Below the pieces are notes generated by a model. It worked only from the letters and a program-made list of their open reading frames with translations. It did no database searches and was not told the DNA's origin. The position numbers and the translations under genes were made by a program. Below, in pieces: positions 35,798 to 47,952 of a stretch of DNA of 64,000 bases (positions are counted from its first letter, which is position 1; every line of letters starts with the position of its first letter). The stretch lies in assembly GCF_001619985.1 (NCBI RefSeq), contig NW_017264196.1, positions 1,240,001 through 1,304,000 on the forward strand. Direction: 5' to 3'. This DNA comes from Xylona heveae TC161 (taxonomy: Eukaryota > Ascomycota > Xylonomycetes > Xylonales > Xylonaceae).

Positions 35798-36726
35798 TCA
35801 CTGGGCAATTTCACGCACTCGTGGCACTAGGAGAGTAGCAGCGGACGTAGCCGGCTGAATCAGCCGTACCCGCAACGGAAGACATTCCAGAACAAGGAAG
35901 ACTGTCGCCTCGGATCCCTGTCCAGCTGAAGGGAAAAGATGGGTACCTGCAACGCAGGCCCACTTCGCCGCAGGATCAAAGTAGTAGGAGCCTCGTTTCT
36001 GCAACATCTGGCCTTCTGATTTACGTCAGCCGTACAAAGGTATATGACGGCAATAAGTTTGAGGGCAATGGTAATTTCAGGTACAGCTCTCTAGACATGT
36101 TGCGTCATTGTGGATTCAAACACTGCACAGACTCGGGCTTGGAGCGATGAAACAAAAGCGTCACGTGTGCATCTGCGTCGTTAACGTAGACGATGGACAG
36201 GTTCTGAAAGTTGAAAATGCCGAGGGTATCCGGCGCTGGTTTCACCTTAGGTACACTTCTGTCACCGTGCGCGTAATTTGGGCTGGATTGCTTGAAGACT
36301 GTGCAAAGGATCAGGCCGTATCGATAACGAAGCCCAACTCCGCGCAGCTCGTAGAATAACAGCTGAGGAAAAGCTTAGCCAAGGTGATCAACCGTGTACC
36401 CATTTCAAAATAGAAACAAAGAGTTCGGCGCAAGCCGAGTGCCGGGATAGTAAAAAGCCAAATGCCTGTTTACCTAAGCTGATAAAATAATCCTCTTATT
36501 TTTAGATAGCATCGAGGAAGTTTATTCGAAGGGAGAGCTTCATGTGGCAATTGGGATAGACGTTGATCGTGGCGGTGCATGCAGAGGCAAAATAGTTCGC
36601 CACAGTCGGGAATACATGTGTCAAGATCGACATGTGAGCCGAGAGTCTGAGCGAGGGAAAGCGACATACGACAGGGACCGAGGACGAACGTTGATAGCTG
36701 AAACTTGCCTTGGTTGACTTACCCAC
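35798..36726 (-). other. Possible unresolved spliced gene on the minus strand
   Basis: Three consecutive minus-strand segments have protein-like composition: 36726-36470, about 36357-36108 (it includes KPAPDTLGIFNFQNLSIVY) and 36007-35798 (it includes YYFDPAAKWACVAGTHLFP). Candidate donors in the middle segment (GTGAAA, GTGACG or GTGCAG, all phase 0) could reach an acceptor CCAG just before 36007. I cannot choose between them, and the plus strand across 36108-36359 is also open. No family is recognised. Confidence 0.22.
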
Positions 36727-38358
36727 CTAGGTAGCCTCAGTTAAGCGTGGTTATAGCTTTCCCGTACAAGGCTAGACGGCAACTTAAGGGTCCTGTGATA
36801 ATAACTTGCTGGTTAAAAATCTTGATGATAGCACGCCAACAGACGCCCTAAACCCAAGAGCGAAAAGAAAGCCATCAGCTATTATTGCTCGTGATGAATA
36901 GTCAAAATGGTCGATACGGCCCCCCAGTGTTCAAGTTTTACGTCATTTGAAAGACTACTCAATTGGCGCGCAGGCAGGAGGCAAGAAGGTCATGAGCCTC
37001 CTGTGTTCCATTTCGCGCCCGACAGGACGGAGTATTAAGTGTAATAATGCATAACTGTATACTGTTGCGAGACCACCCGAGCACTGTACCAGGTTTTTTG
37101 TGAGGCATCGTGCGTCTTCGGTTGGAACGCTGCAAATGGTTGACGATAGGTACTGGCACTATGGTCGACAGTAACGACCAATAGGAGAGCAAAGCAGGGA
37201 TGCCACCATCTCTTCCTCCCGCCGGCGCCGAAGGTGAGCGGCGAATCTCAGTGCAAAGGACCTCCAAGACTTGACATCCGTCAGCTGAACTTGCCCAGCT
37301 AACATGGATCGTCTCGAGCAAACGTCGCATCGACTGGTTACCACACTTTGCCAAACCCACGACTAGTCTCGACTCTGCTTCAGACCCCGTTCGGCTCGCC
37401 CGGCGAAGACATCTTAGTCGAACTCGAGGGAAACCTGGGCGTGGACCATCGCTTGCCCGTGCGTGCCACCGTTACCTCGATGAAGCAGCAAGCCCGATGC
37501 GGTGCGAGCCCAGCGAGGAACGAGCCCTGACCTGGATGAGCACAGGGAATGGCGACAGAGGCCACGCGTTGCCCGGCATCCTGCGAAAGGACGCTGGGCT
37601 GTGGTAATCTGCGGCAGTCTTGATGTCCAGAGTCATAATCATTGTCATTATGTTTCTCAGCAGGCGAGATGTTGAAGATTCCCCATGTGCACGTCCACTG
37701 ATCCTATAGTTGCCGCGTGAAAATTGTGTGACGGGCTAGGAGCCTGCGCAGCCCCAATGATCGTCACGCATCCTTTGAGTTTACGAGGTCATTTCTTGCT
37801 TTGATATGGGAAAGCAAACCAAGAAGATGTTATGCAACGCGATTCATCCATTTCTCTACCGTATCAGGTGTGGGGATTGCTTTTGGCTATAACGATTCGA
37901 TTATGCCCTTGCTTCGGCGAACGTTTGATCCAGGATCTTATTTACACAATGCTAATTTCTCTTGGACGCCTCGGCGGCGGAATTGATAGAGTTTCTTCCG
38001 CCACCAAGAGCTGCCTTAATCGACTATCTGAAAGTGGATGACATTTTGAAGCCACACAACCTTTGCTGACCAGGGGGTGAACTAATCGGTCGTCGCGTGA
38101 GATGCATGATTGCAGACAGCTATTACGACGAAAATGTTTCGAGAAGCATGCGGGCTTTCCAGGCGGTCGCATAAGACTCGACGTTGGCCGCCCTGGCCCT
38201 CTGCCACTACCCAAGTACCGATGTCGACTTCTGGGTGAAATCTGGCTGCAGGTTGCTGCATCCGCCCCCCGGCGAACTGACCCTCTGCCCCTTCTACGCC
38301 AACCTAACTTTTAGTTAGTGTTTCCACAACTGCACGCACCGCCTCGCTCACCTCGCGT

Positions 38359-38365
38359 TATAAAG
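38359..38365 (+). promoter_or_regulatory. TATA-like box of the orphan gene
   Basis: TATAAAG lies 287 bp upstream of the start at 38652 and is followed by a long pyrimidine-rich stretch (about 38400-38560), the arrangement often seen in strongly expressed fungal promoters. Confidence 0.45.
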
Positions 38366-38651
38366 ATAGTCGCCCATCCCCCGCCATATATCCGACTCGC
38401 TGGGTGCCCTCTGCCTACTCCCCTTCTACGATCTTTACTTTCTTCTATTCATTGTCTCTCATTTCACGCTCACAAATTAATATATTCATTGAGCCACCGC
38501 CTGAGATATTACTTTTTTGATTTTTTATTCTAATAATTTTTTTTTGTTTCTTTCCCCCCAAAGTTTGAATTCAAACCGGTGCAACAAAAGACATCAATTC
38601 AATTCTCCGATAATTGCAAGAAAATCCCTTTTCAGATAAATCAAACCCGAA

Positions 38652-39689
38652 ATGCCGACAACTCTGCTGCCAGCTTCAGCTGCCGCTTTTGCACCCCGCG
38701 CATCACCCAACGTGGTCCTCAACACCAAGGTAGATCCATGGCTCACAGCGACTTTGAAGCGGATCAACCGCATCAAGAGACCATTGAACAGCGCACCCCA
38801 GCATCAGCGATGCCTCACTGAGACTCTTTCATCCCAATCCGCGATTTGGACTCTGTGCTCGCTCATGCTACCCAAGGCACCAGAATCGGAGCTCCGCAAG
38901 GATCCGAATCCCCTCGTCGAGGGGCTGTTCAACTATCAAACGGTCCACATCGAGGCTTACGTGGTGCATGTCGACATGGTCTCGCAGAACGAAGTAGCCT
39001 TTAAGCTCACACCGGAAACGATAGATTCCCTTGTCGAATACCATACCGATATCTATTCGGTGGACATTGCCGCCAACACTTGGAACTGGTCGGAAAAGGC
39101 CATCCAGCTCAAAAGGCTGCAGGAAGAATTCGTCCAAGCTGTGAACAAGTTTGTTTACTTGGCGCCTGCTATCGCATTGGAAGGGCTCGAAGAAGATGGG
39201 GCTGGAGAGCTGCTCTGTGGCAGGAGCGAAGAAGTGAAGAACGCTGTTATGGCCATGTTCATTCCTTTACTCCCGCCGCCCCCAAGGATCGTTGACGTGG
39301 TCCGGCCGGCTCCCATCCTTCCCAGTTCTCCCGGAGCCGGAAATTGGTGGCAACAGTCCTCCATTTCCCCTCCGCACCCGGTGCCTGTAGAGTCCTGGAA
39401 AGTCCTCCCTTCGAGCCCGAGTCCGGCTTCCTCGGCCGATTCGAACCCGGCTATGTGGGCTAGCATGGCCATGACCGAATCTCAGGTTTCTTCACCACCG
39501 GCTGCCTATAGTCCGCCTTTTAGCACTTCTGGCCAATACTCAAGTGCTCTTCAGGTCATCGCACCGATTCCCCAGCTGCCATTGCCGAGCGTCCTGATGC
39601 AACAACAATGCAGCACCAGTGTCGGCTACGGTGGATTCGCATGGGACCGATACCAGGAGTACGCGCTTCCCTATGCGACCACCATGTAA
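38652..39689 (+). CDS. Orphan hypothetical protein
   Basis: A single uninterrupted frame of 345 codons, which I do not recognise. Residues from about 80 on look like a real protein: LVEGLFNYQTVHIEAYVVHV and ETIDSLVEYHTDIYSVDIAA are helix- and strand-like. The C-terminal 130 residues are Pro/Ser-rich with several Trp and Tyr, as in many low-complexity fungal tails. There is no signal peptide or membrane segment. The first 75 residues are basic and less convincing, and a second open frame (38579-38821) overlaps them, so the true start may lie elsewhere or an intron may be hidden there. The TATA-like box and CT-rich leader support transcription in this direction. Confidence 0.58.
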   Translation: MPTTLLPASAAAFAPRASPNVVLNTKVDPWLTATLKRINRIKRPLNSAPQHQRCLTETLSSQSAIWTLCSLMLPKAPESELRKDPNPLVEGLFNYQTVHIEAYVVHVDMVSQNEVAFKLTPETIDSLVEYHTDIYSVDIAANTWNWSEKAIQLKRLQEEFVQAVNKFVYLAPAIALEGLEEDGAGELLCGRSEEVKNAVMAMFIPLLPPPPRIVDVVRPAPILPSSPGAGNWWQQSSISPPHPVPVESWKVLPSSPSPASSADSNPAMWASMAMTESQVSSPPAAYSPPFSTSGQYSSALQVIAPIPQLPLPSVLMQQQCSTSVGYGGFAWDRYQEYALPYATTM

Positions 39690-41441
39690 AAATCAATCCC
39701 AGACTTGACTTGTACCCAGGTCGGCTGGCGCAGGACGCCATGGTGCAGGCACCGTTCAGAAGCTACGAGCACAGCGCGATGATCTATATCTATCAGCATC
39801 GGCGGCGCTACGCAATGTAGCGTTATCTATAATGTTTTTGGAGCGAGCATCATGATGGCGTTTGATCTGTTTGGCGGGTTCCAACTTGCATGACTTCGAA
39901 TCTTGTCTGACGTTGTATTGTGTCGAGTTCTTCTAGCGAGCGTTGATGTTTGTTTTGCTATTCCATTCCACTCGCATTACCACCACTGGCTGGTCGGCGT
40001 TTCCTCCCCCAAACTACCTCCCATAGGCTCCTCTTCGTTGGGCCGGGATGGTTTGCAAGTCGGGCAATTACTTAAATATATGGTTGCAGCCTCGCGGCTG
40101 GAGAGTCTTCGTGGGGTTCGTTCTTCTATCTTCTTTGTATTCTATTCGTCGCTGTGATCCGATAGTCATAGACACACCTCGGGCCGGCGAGACCCCCGAT
40201 TTGTTCATGGCCGATCACACTTTCCCTACACTCTGATATTGGATATCGGCTGGATTGTATAGTGGAGGGAAAGCGTCGACAAAAATCATCCAACCGCGGG
40301 TTACTCGACACATCTGGGATGTGGAGTTTTCGGTTTTGGTACTTTTACATGCATGCTGGTCATACAGTTGCCTTGAGGATGAAAATCAAGCGAGTTACTG
40401 GGGTCTGAAGTTGGTCTCTTGCCTGTGGCAACAGCCAATACTGACGACAGCGTCGTCACAGATATTCAGTTGCTTTGATTTTTATTCTGAGGTTCTCTTC
40501 TGCTCTAGCGCAGACGTTTGGTTCATCTCCTCTTTCCCGGGGCTGGGTACCCCTTGGGAGGCGTTCCCTCATTGATTGAGTGGAAAAATATGCTGGCTTT
40601 GGACAACGTGAAGCTAGACTTCCCCTTTGGTACACTTCCGTCCTGTCGATAACTATTACAATATTATAAAATTTTTATCATGTCGATTAAACACCTTTCG
40701 TCTTGATTGCCGTGGACGAACTACCTAGAACTTGATATCGCGTCTAAGTTCTGCAGCTGCTGAAACAGCTCTCTTGCTTACTCGTTCCCCATTCTGATTG
40801 TCATACAATAACAAGAAGAGACACTATTAAGTGTGATTATTTGTCTGCAAGCTTCCAAGTTGTCAAATTTCCTGCCGATATAAATTGTCGAGGCTTCCGG
40901 CAAAGCCGGGGTTCGCTAGCTGAGACCGCCAATCACGTTAGTTACGCCCTCGGCCTTTAAAGATGTTTCGTGAATCCACGCAATGATCTCTGACAGACCT
41001 TGGAGCAACAACGATGAATCTCATCCTTGATATAGAGATGCAATTTCTAGCCATGCCGCTAAGAACCCTTGCAGCTTGGCTGAAAATAAAGGTAGACTTG
41101 GAGGCCGTTCCAATTCTAGCCACTGTCGCGACTTCGGTACCTCTACTCTTCCATCCTACCGCCGCACATCTCCCTTTCTTCCCCAAAATTCCCCTCCAGC
41201 GCTTGAATTCTGTTTCCATCCGATATTGAAAGCGAAGGTCTTAAGAACACTCTACCTTGCTTTAATGTAGTTACTCGACATCTTGAATGCTCTTTGTAAC
41301 CTGTTGATCAAACCTCGACCGCCTTTCCAGGCATTGGTCATTCATCCAACGAATCGCTGAGTTTTGCGTCCTAGTGTTAAATTCATACATATTCTTCTGA
41401 GAACAAACCACAGGGGAGTGTGAAAGTATTTCCTCATCTCT
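39690..41441. other. Intergenic region
   Basis: About 1.75 kb with only short frames on both strands and no recognisable gene. It includes the 3' flank of the orphan gene and the upstream region of the kinase gene. Confidence 0.5.
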
Positions 41442-43186
41442 ATGACTGGACTGCGGTTGCTGAGCCGTATGACGAAATGCATGTCCTTCTCACTCCGCGC
41501 CAAACTGGCCCAGCTTCCTGCTGCCTCTGCGTCTCGCATCCCACAAAACGAGCTCGTCGATGAAGAGCTTTGTCCAGGATACAACCCCAAATGGTTCTAT
41601 CCAGCTAAAGCTGGAGAGATACTTTCCAATTGCTATCAATTGCTGGTGAAGATTGGTTGGGGAACGCGTTCAACAGTATGGCTCGCACGGGATATGACAA
41701 GGCAAGTACTATGTTCTTGCTTACCAGCCCCGGTTGGAATGTAAGCTACTGACTGAAAATGGCATTGATTTAGATACAGATGGCAGTCGGAGCGGTTGGT
41801 TACACTGAAAATAATAAATACACACAGTTCCACAGATGCCCATCATGAGCGTGACATCGAGAAATACATTGCACGACAAAATCCCTCACATCGCGGCTAT
41901 GGGATCATCCGAACTTGCCTTGGAAGTTTCGAGGTGGCTGGTCCGGAAGGGAATCATCTTTGTTTGGCATATGAACCGATGCGAGAGCCAATTTGGATTC
42001 TCCAGAAACGATTTGTGGACCAAAAACTCCCCCTCTCGGTTGCGAAAGCATATATTTTCATTCTTCTTGCTGGTCTCGACTATTTGCACATGGAATGTAG
42101 AGTTGTTCATACTGGCAAGTGACTTGTTCTCTCTATTAAAGCCCCTTCTCTTTGAGAAATAAAGCACTAATACCTGTGTACGTCTTCAGACTTAAAGCTT
42201 GAAAATATCCTAATGACCTTCGAAAACGATAGCACCCTCTCTAATTTTGTTAAAGAGCAGATTGCTAACCTGCCCATGCAATTTAAGACCGATCCAACCA
42301 CCGGGCAAACCGTCTATCGCTGCCACAACGACTTCGGACCCCTGAACTGGAGGGAGCTGAAAAAGATGATACCAAAAATTAGTGATCTTGGATTGGCGAC
42401 GCGACTCCACTGTGACAGTCTGGAAGGGCAAGAGGGGAAGAGAGAAATTGGTCTTCATCCTATACAGCCGGATCACTATCGTGCTCCGGAAGTTATTCTT
42501 GGCTGCGGTTGGGATTTTAGTGCAGATATATGGAATTTTGGTGCCCTGGTAAGAACATTCTAACTTTCCGGTATTCTTGCTTGTGGCATGGCCTAAAGCA
42601 AAATCCACTTTTCTTCAGAATACCTCTTCATACACAATTGGACCGAGTCATGATTCAGGGTATCCGTGAAAACAGCTAACTCAATCTGCAAACAACAGTC
42701 ATGGGATATCATTGAGCACACAGCATTATTCCGTAACGTGCATGATACTCAAGGTCGTTATGATGCGAAAACACATCTAGCAGAAATGATTGCTCTGCTT
42801 GGCCCGCCTCCTAAGGAATTCCTCGCAAAATCAGGTGCTATGGCACAGTACAAGTGGCCTGACGCTTTGGAAGATGATGCAGGCGAGCTCTGTAGCAATG
42901 CACGAGAATTTTTTGGTGGGCCTTTTTTTGATGAAGAAGGTAGATTAATAAATATTCTATCTGCTGCTCTTTTGCTAACTTGTTTGTTATGGTAGGCCAA
43001 TTTCTATACACTGATCTGGTTCCAGCCCGAAGACTTGAAGATACAATTCCATCTTTAGCAGAGAAGGAGAGGGTAGCTTTCTTGTCTTTTATTAGTCATA
43101 TGCTTACCTGGCTCCCAGAAGATAGAAAGACAGCTCGTGAGTTGATGGAACATCCATTTCTCAGCCTTGGAAATCCCAAAGTATAA
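41442..43186 (+). CDS. SRPK-like serine/threonine protein kinase
   Basis: Member of the large, lineage-expanded family of fungal SRPK-like kinases. Exons are 41442-41701, 41774-42114, 42190-42548, 42699-42939 and 42996-43186, giving 463 aa. Kinase landmarks: the glycine loop IGWGTRSTVWLARD (about 71-84); VTLK with the ATP-anchoring Lys (about 99); HTDLKLEN, the catalytic loop with Asp at about 201 and Thr in place of the usual Arg; SDLGLA with Asp at about 266, DLG replacing DFG as in SRPKs; RAPEVILG; and ADIWNFG. The catalytic residues look intact, so activity is plausible. Two introns (after 41701 and 42114) start with GC instead of GT (GCAAGT), which is the only way to keep frame and the HxDLKxxN motif. 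The surroundings are AT-rich. The substrate is unknown. Confidence 0.87.
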
Positions 43187-44038
43187 GGATAAGCTTTTGT
43201 CAATTATTGAAAGAGGCTGGTGCCTCCTTTAGACCATTATATATCTTATACAACCATTGTAGAATCATGAACCTTTTATTAAATTGCCAAGCCTACAATC
43301 AAAGAATGCCTTTCTGTAATGGCTATTAAAGGTCTTAATGTATAGTTGTAACTTGTAAGGGTTCGGTCTATAAGCTGCATGGTCACAATCCTGCATTTTA
43401 ATTTGGAAGTAATACCACGTCATGACATATACTATCAAATATGTCTATGCTTATTCCCCCTGAGCAACACGCACATGTATACATATCTAAGCTATTACAA
43501 TTATGTTCATGTAGGTTATATTGTGACCAAACAAGTTTTGGAGTTCTATGCCAAGTGCGCCAGCAAGTCCGGGGAGAGCCGAGGACCCGAGGGTCAGAAC
43601 TAGCGAGAACATTATGGGCTCGACGTCACTCTAATCGTTCTCATGATGTGAGCACTACACAATTATTGATCCACCATCAAATTAACCTGCTTTTTCCTTC
43701 GATTAATGTCTCTTTGGAAGATATCAGATAATTCCTATCGAATTTTGCACTAGCCTTATATCATTAGCGTCATTAGAAATATAATTAATACCTGGTTGTC
43801 TCATTGTTATTCGCTTCTCTCTTAATCAGACCCTTCTTTCAAGGCGCAGCTTGCGACGAAATAAACTTGACCTATACAGTGAATAAGTTTCTACATAGCG
43901 ACTAGGCTGCAGCTCTATGCTTGGAACGCCAAGGAGCCCCATTTTGGCAGTTATACTTGCAAGCAAGAGAACATCAGTTTCGCTCCAAAGACATCCAAAT
44001 AAGGCTGGTTGGTCTCTGCACAAAGGTAGAATTCGACC
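43187..44038. other. AT-rich intergenic region
   Basis: About 850 bp between the kinase gene and the DUF3074 gene, both on the plus strand. No gene is supported; it contains the kinase 3' UTR and the next promoter. Confidence 0.55.
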
Positions 44039-46598
44039 ATGGCTGAGCTCCAGTCAGCGCTTCAAACACTTGCGCCTTGCGAGTTCTCATCAATACCGCA
44101 GGATGACCTGCATTCATATCTACGAAGCGCCTTCAGAGACGGCCAAGTTTTGGTAGATTCGGTTCCATTTCCTCCCGTCACTTCCGATCGCTCCTCACGC
44201 CTCCGCTCAAACACGTCCTCTTCCGTCCTTTCGAATGCTTCAGATATAGTAGAGCCATCAACCTGCTCTCCGTCAATTTCCTCTGCCCAGGCAGCTCTCT
44301 GCTCAGCATGGGGAAAGCCTTTGAAGCTCTCTGCGAAAGACAATCCCCATGGAATCTCAGTATATAAACTAGGGGGAAAGGACGGTCGAGGAGCTTGGTT
44401 CGCAAGAAGAAGTATACACGTCGGCATGGACTTCTCCAAATGGAAGCGGGCAATGCAACAAGAATTCCCAGAAACGATGAAGTCTCGGGGAGGGCCAGGG
44501 GAGGGCAATATTAGGGGCATCGGAGGCGAGAGAAGAGTGGAATCGATGGTAGTAGAAGGCGTGGGAAACCTTGAAGGTAAATTCTAGAAACCAACCCGTT
44601 AGTCTCTTTGGTGCAATGAATCGTCTCTAATTCCTAGCAGTATATCACCTGTCCGCTCAATTTCCGGGCCCTACCGCGCCACGTGATTTTGTTACTCTCC
44701 TTTTAACATCGGACTCTGCCTTGAGCGACCTAACTTCGGAGAGTACAGACACCGGGAATTCCCCGGCTTCCTCATCTTCTGAGGAGCATGTCAAACCTCC
44801 TCGCCATTACATGGTCATATCGAAGCCATGTTACCACCCTGAATGTCCTCCTAGAGAGCACTACGTTCGGGGAGAGTATGAATCCGTCGAGTTCATCCGA
44901 GAAATACCATTGAAGAGAAAAGCAGCCCCTTCGACAAACCTTTCCAGTGAAGAGGAGATTCCAGAGGGTGCCTCCTCAACTGGGAACGAAGCAAAAATAC
45001 GAAACGTGCGGCGGTCAAATTCAGACCCGTCGAACAGAGATGCAAAAGAGTCAAATGAGAATACTCCAGAGAAGCTACAGTCGGATCCTGCAGAGAAAAG
45101 AAAGCGTGGAAATACGGTATCGCTTACGGAATCACGAGGGGCGGAAGCCAAGGAGGAGCAAGTCGATACACAGACTGCAATGGACGAAGACGAAGAGCCT
45201 GAGCCAAATCCAGTAGAGTGGATTATGATCACTCGCAGTGACCCAGGAGGTAATGTTCCACGTTTCATGGTCGAGCGGGGGACACCCGCAAGTATTGTAT
45301 CAGATGCAAGCAAATTTGTTCAATGGGCAGTGAATGCGGAGCCGCTTCTAATGGAGAGCTCTACCCAATATGAGAGTGGGAAAGGAGGTGATGGCGCCGA
45401 CGAGACGCCCGAAGATTACACTGCGGCGAAAGCGAACGGCCATCCGATTGTGTCTGATAATCCTAGTCTAAACACTCATGAAGAAGAATCTAGCCAGTCC
45501 GAAGCATACCATGGAAAGGAAAAGGCGGAGCCTTTAGATTCACGTCCTTTATCTACTACGAGTGGCGGTGGCATTTTATCGACGGTAGCTGGAGCCATAT
45601 CTGCTTATGCTCCAGCAGCGGTCATCAACCGCTGGCCGGGATACCTCTCAGCCGAGAACGGCCTCGATTCAGAGACAAGAGGAAATTTACAAGATAATGA
45701 GGACACATCTGATTTTGCACTTGCTCAGGAGAATGCGCTTTCTAGAAAATCTACGGTGACGAGCATCGGTAGCTTTGCCAGCGCCGAGGAGCAGCTTACC
45801 GACGAACAGGAAACTTCCGACTCCCAGTCTCCAACTTCCGGCCGTGTCGAGAAAGACCGCCCCGGAGAACAAATAGAAAATAATATTATTCAGCATCATC
45901 AAAAGGAACTCGCCAAGCTCAATGAGCGGCGCATTCAACTCGAAGAGAAGATGGCCAAAAAACGGGAAAAAGACATGAAGGACCACGAGGAACTCACATC
46001 CAAGGAATCGCGCAATGCTAAGCGTTCAGAAGAGAAACATGCTCGAGAGATAAAACGCCAAGAGGAGAAATTCCGTCGGGAGATGGAGAAGCTCGAGTCA
46101 AAGCGCGCTAAAGAAATGCGCAAGGTTGAAGAAAAACAAAGAAAACTTCAGGAACGCGACGAGAAGGCCCGTTTGAGTCATGAGAGAGATGATCTACGTG
46201 CCCAACTTGAAGTCTGCATGCGCGAACGTGAGCTTTTTGCCCTTCAGGTGGCTGAACTGCAGCGCGAAAACACTATACTTGCAGCTCGCCTCGGTAAATT
46301 TGAAGGAGGTGGGCGAGATGTGCTCCGAGGTCTACAATCGGACCTAAGTGAAAGATCTGGAGATAGTGCCGCCAGCAGTCTCAAAAGCGAAGGAAGGTCT
46401 CGAAGGTTCAGCCTCAGCAGCCAGGGACCGAGAACGTCTCCTCAGCAGACCGGGACGGGTAGTTCCAAAAGCCTGGCGAGCGCGTCACCTACAGCAGCAA
46501 AAAGGTCAAATATTCCGAATGCTGGCGAGAATAAGAATCAGGACTCAAGTACTAACGCAGGATCCTCTGCTCATACCTTATCGAGAACAAATCAATGA
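44039..46598 (+). CDS. DUF3074 (START-like) domain protein with C-terminal coiled coil
   Basis: Two exons, 44039-44576 and 44641-46598, encode 831 aa. The N-terminal part (about 1-290) matches DUF3074, a START-like domain of fungi: KWKRAMQQEF, then across the splice VYHLSAQFPGPTAPRDFVTL, followed by PRHYMVISKPC, YVRGEYESVEFIREIP and, further on, EWIMITRSDPGGNVPRFMVE. A lipid-binding role is inferred from the fold only. The middle is Ser/Glu-rich and disordered. A strongly predicted coiled coil (about 596-735, Glu/Lys/Arg heptads) precedes a Ser/Thr-rich tail. The segment GGGILSTVAGAISAYAPAAV may be an amphipathic helix that touches membranes. The intron acceptor is CAG at 44640. Confidence 0.88.
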
Positions 46599-47952
46599 CC
46601 GAAGCATGCCAAATATGCGTCGTGTCATTACCAACGTTGGCCACTAGGGAAGATGATAAAGGTTGGTGGGGCATAGTTAATAAGATCATTCTTCCTGAGA
46701 ACGTGCTGCTATGATCTCAAAGAAAACCCCTCTTCCCACGAGATATCTCAATTTCGTTCAACTATCGAGAGAGAGTTTCCGACGTCTAAGAATAAGCCAT
46801 GTGGGTGTATTTATTACGTTGCGCGAGAAGAGAAATACCATTGTGTTGACTTGCATATTGCATATTTTTGCAACATTTCCTTTTTTGCGATATGTTCTCT
46901 CCGATTACTTGCTTTGATTTCATGCCTTCAATGCTCAGCGCCATTCACATTTCATGGTCGATATTTAGAGGTCATTGGGATAATGGTCCCTGCATTGAAA
47001 GATGTTATGTGCTGCAAGGCAAAACGTTGATAATTTAGTCGGCAGTTTAATAGGGCTACGCGTCTGCCGCAAAGCTTAAGGGGGTAATATGTCTAGGATG
47101 CATGCATAAAGTGAAGTCACTATAGACACCATCTATGCTATTTAGCCGCACACTAGGTAGGAAGGTAGGTAAGTATATATGTAAAAGTACCGGGGTTGCG
47201 GTTGTTCCTATCCCAGCATCATGTCAACATAGACCTTAGTGTCTCTTTCGTCAATTGACAACAAGCGATTGCGATCTCAAATCGTCGACTCCAACGAATA
47301 TCATTCAGTCTTCGGGAATTGACGTTGACTGATCTGTGGCTGTTGCAGGAAGTTGCTGTTCAGCTTTAATTTTGATTCGTGTCTGAATTGGGTTTAGGAA
47401 CGCAGCAAGCAAGCTGTTTATCAGCTGAGATTGAGCCTGGACCTTCCCCGACTTGCTCTTAGGATATTCATTTTCGGAGCAAGATGCAAAATACAGTCAC
47501 TCTGCATGATAAAAAGGATCAATTACCGTCATGTGCCCCGTCAGCCGCGATAACGATAGTATTTTGAGGGAGCAGAAGGGCGGAAGAAAATGACAGAATG
47601 TAAAAGCGGGGTCAATGTCAGTTTCTAAATTCTCATCCTGCACGCAGGTTCGTCAATCTCACGTTGAGCAAGGCATCGCTAATCGCGCTGCCCACGTTGC
47701 CGTGAGAGTCAGAGATTCCGAATCCCGATGAATCAACGGTCAAAACAAGTTCCCGATTCCTTCCCGTATTGCTCAGACTGCGTCTGGCCTGGCCCATTCG
47801 AAGCTGGGACGCTAGACATCGAACTGCAACAGAAAGCCAAAATCAGAATTGAAAGGTTGAACGAAAGAAATGTCATATTTAGCGAGAGGTCAAAGTTGAA
47901 GTTATCAAAAGTGGACCTTTTTGCCAATGACACTTTTGTCCTACCTTCCCCG

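Larger units (their letters stand above)
35318..38651. other. Gene-poor 3.3-kb region
   Basis: No gene I can firmly support. Minus-strand frames at 35798-36007 and 36470-36726, plus an open stretch at about 36110-36357, read like protein and might belong to one small spliced gene, but I could not settle the exon set. The part 36960-38310 is more GC-rich and contains short frames on both strands without a recognisable domain. The last 300 bp is the promoter of the downstream orphan gene. Confidence 0.45.

Noticed and set aside
36959-37360. 133-codon minus-strand open frame in the gene desert
   Set aside because: The composition is irregular, there is no motif, and several other frames on both strands overlap it.
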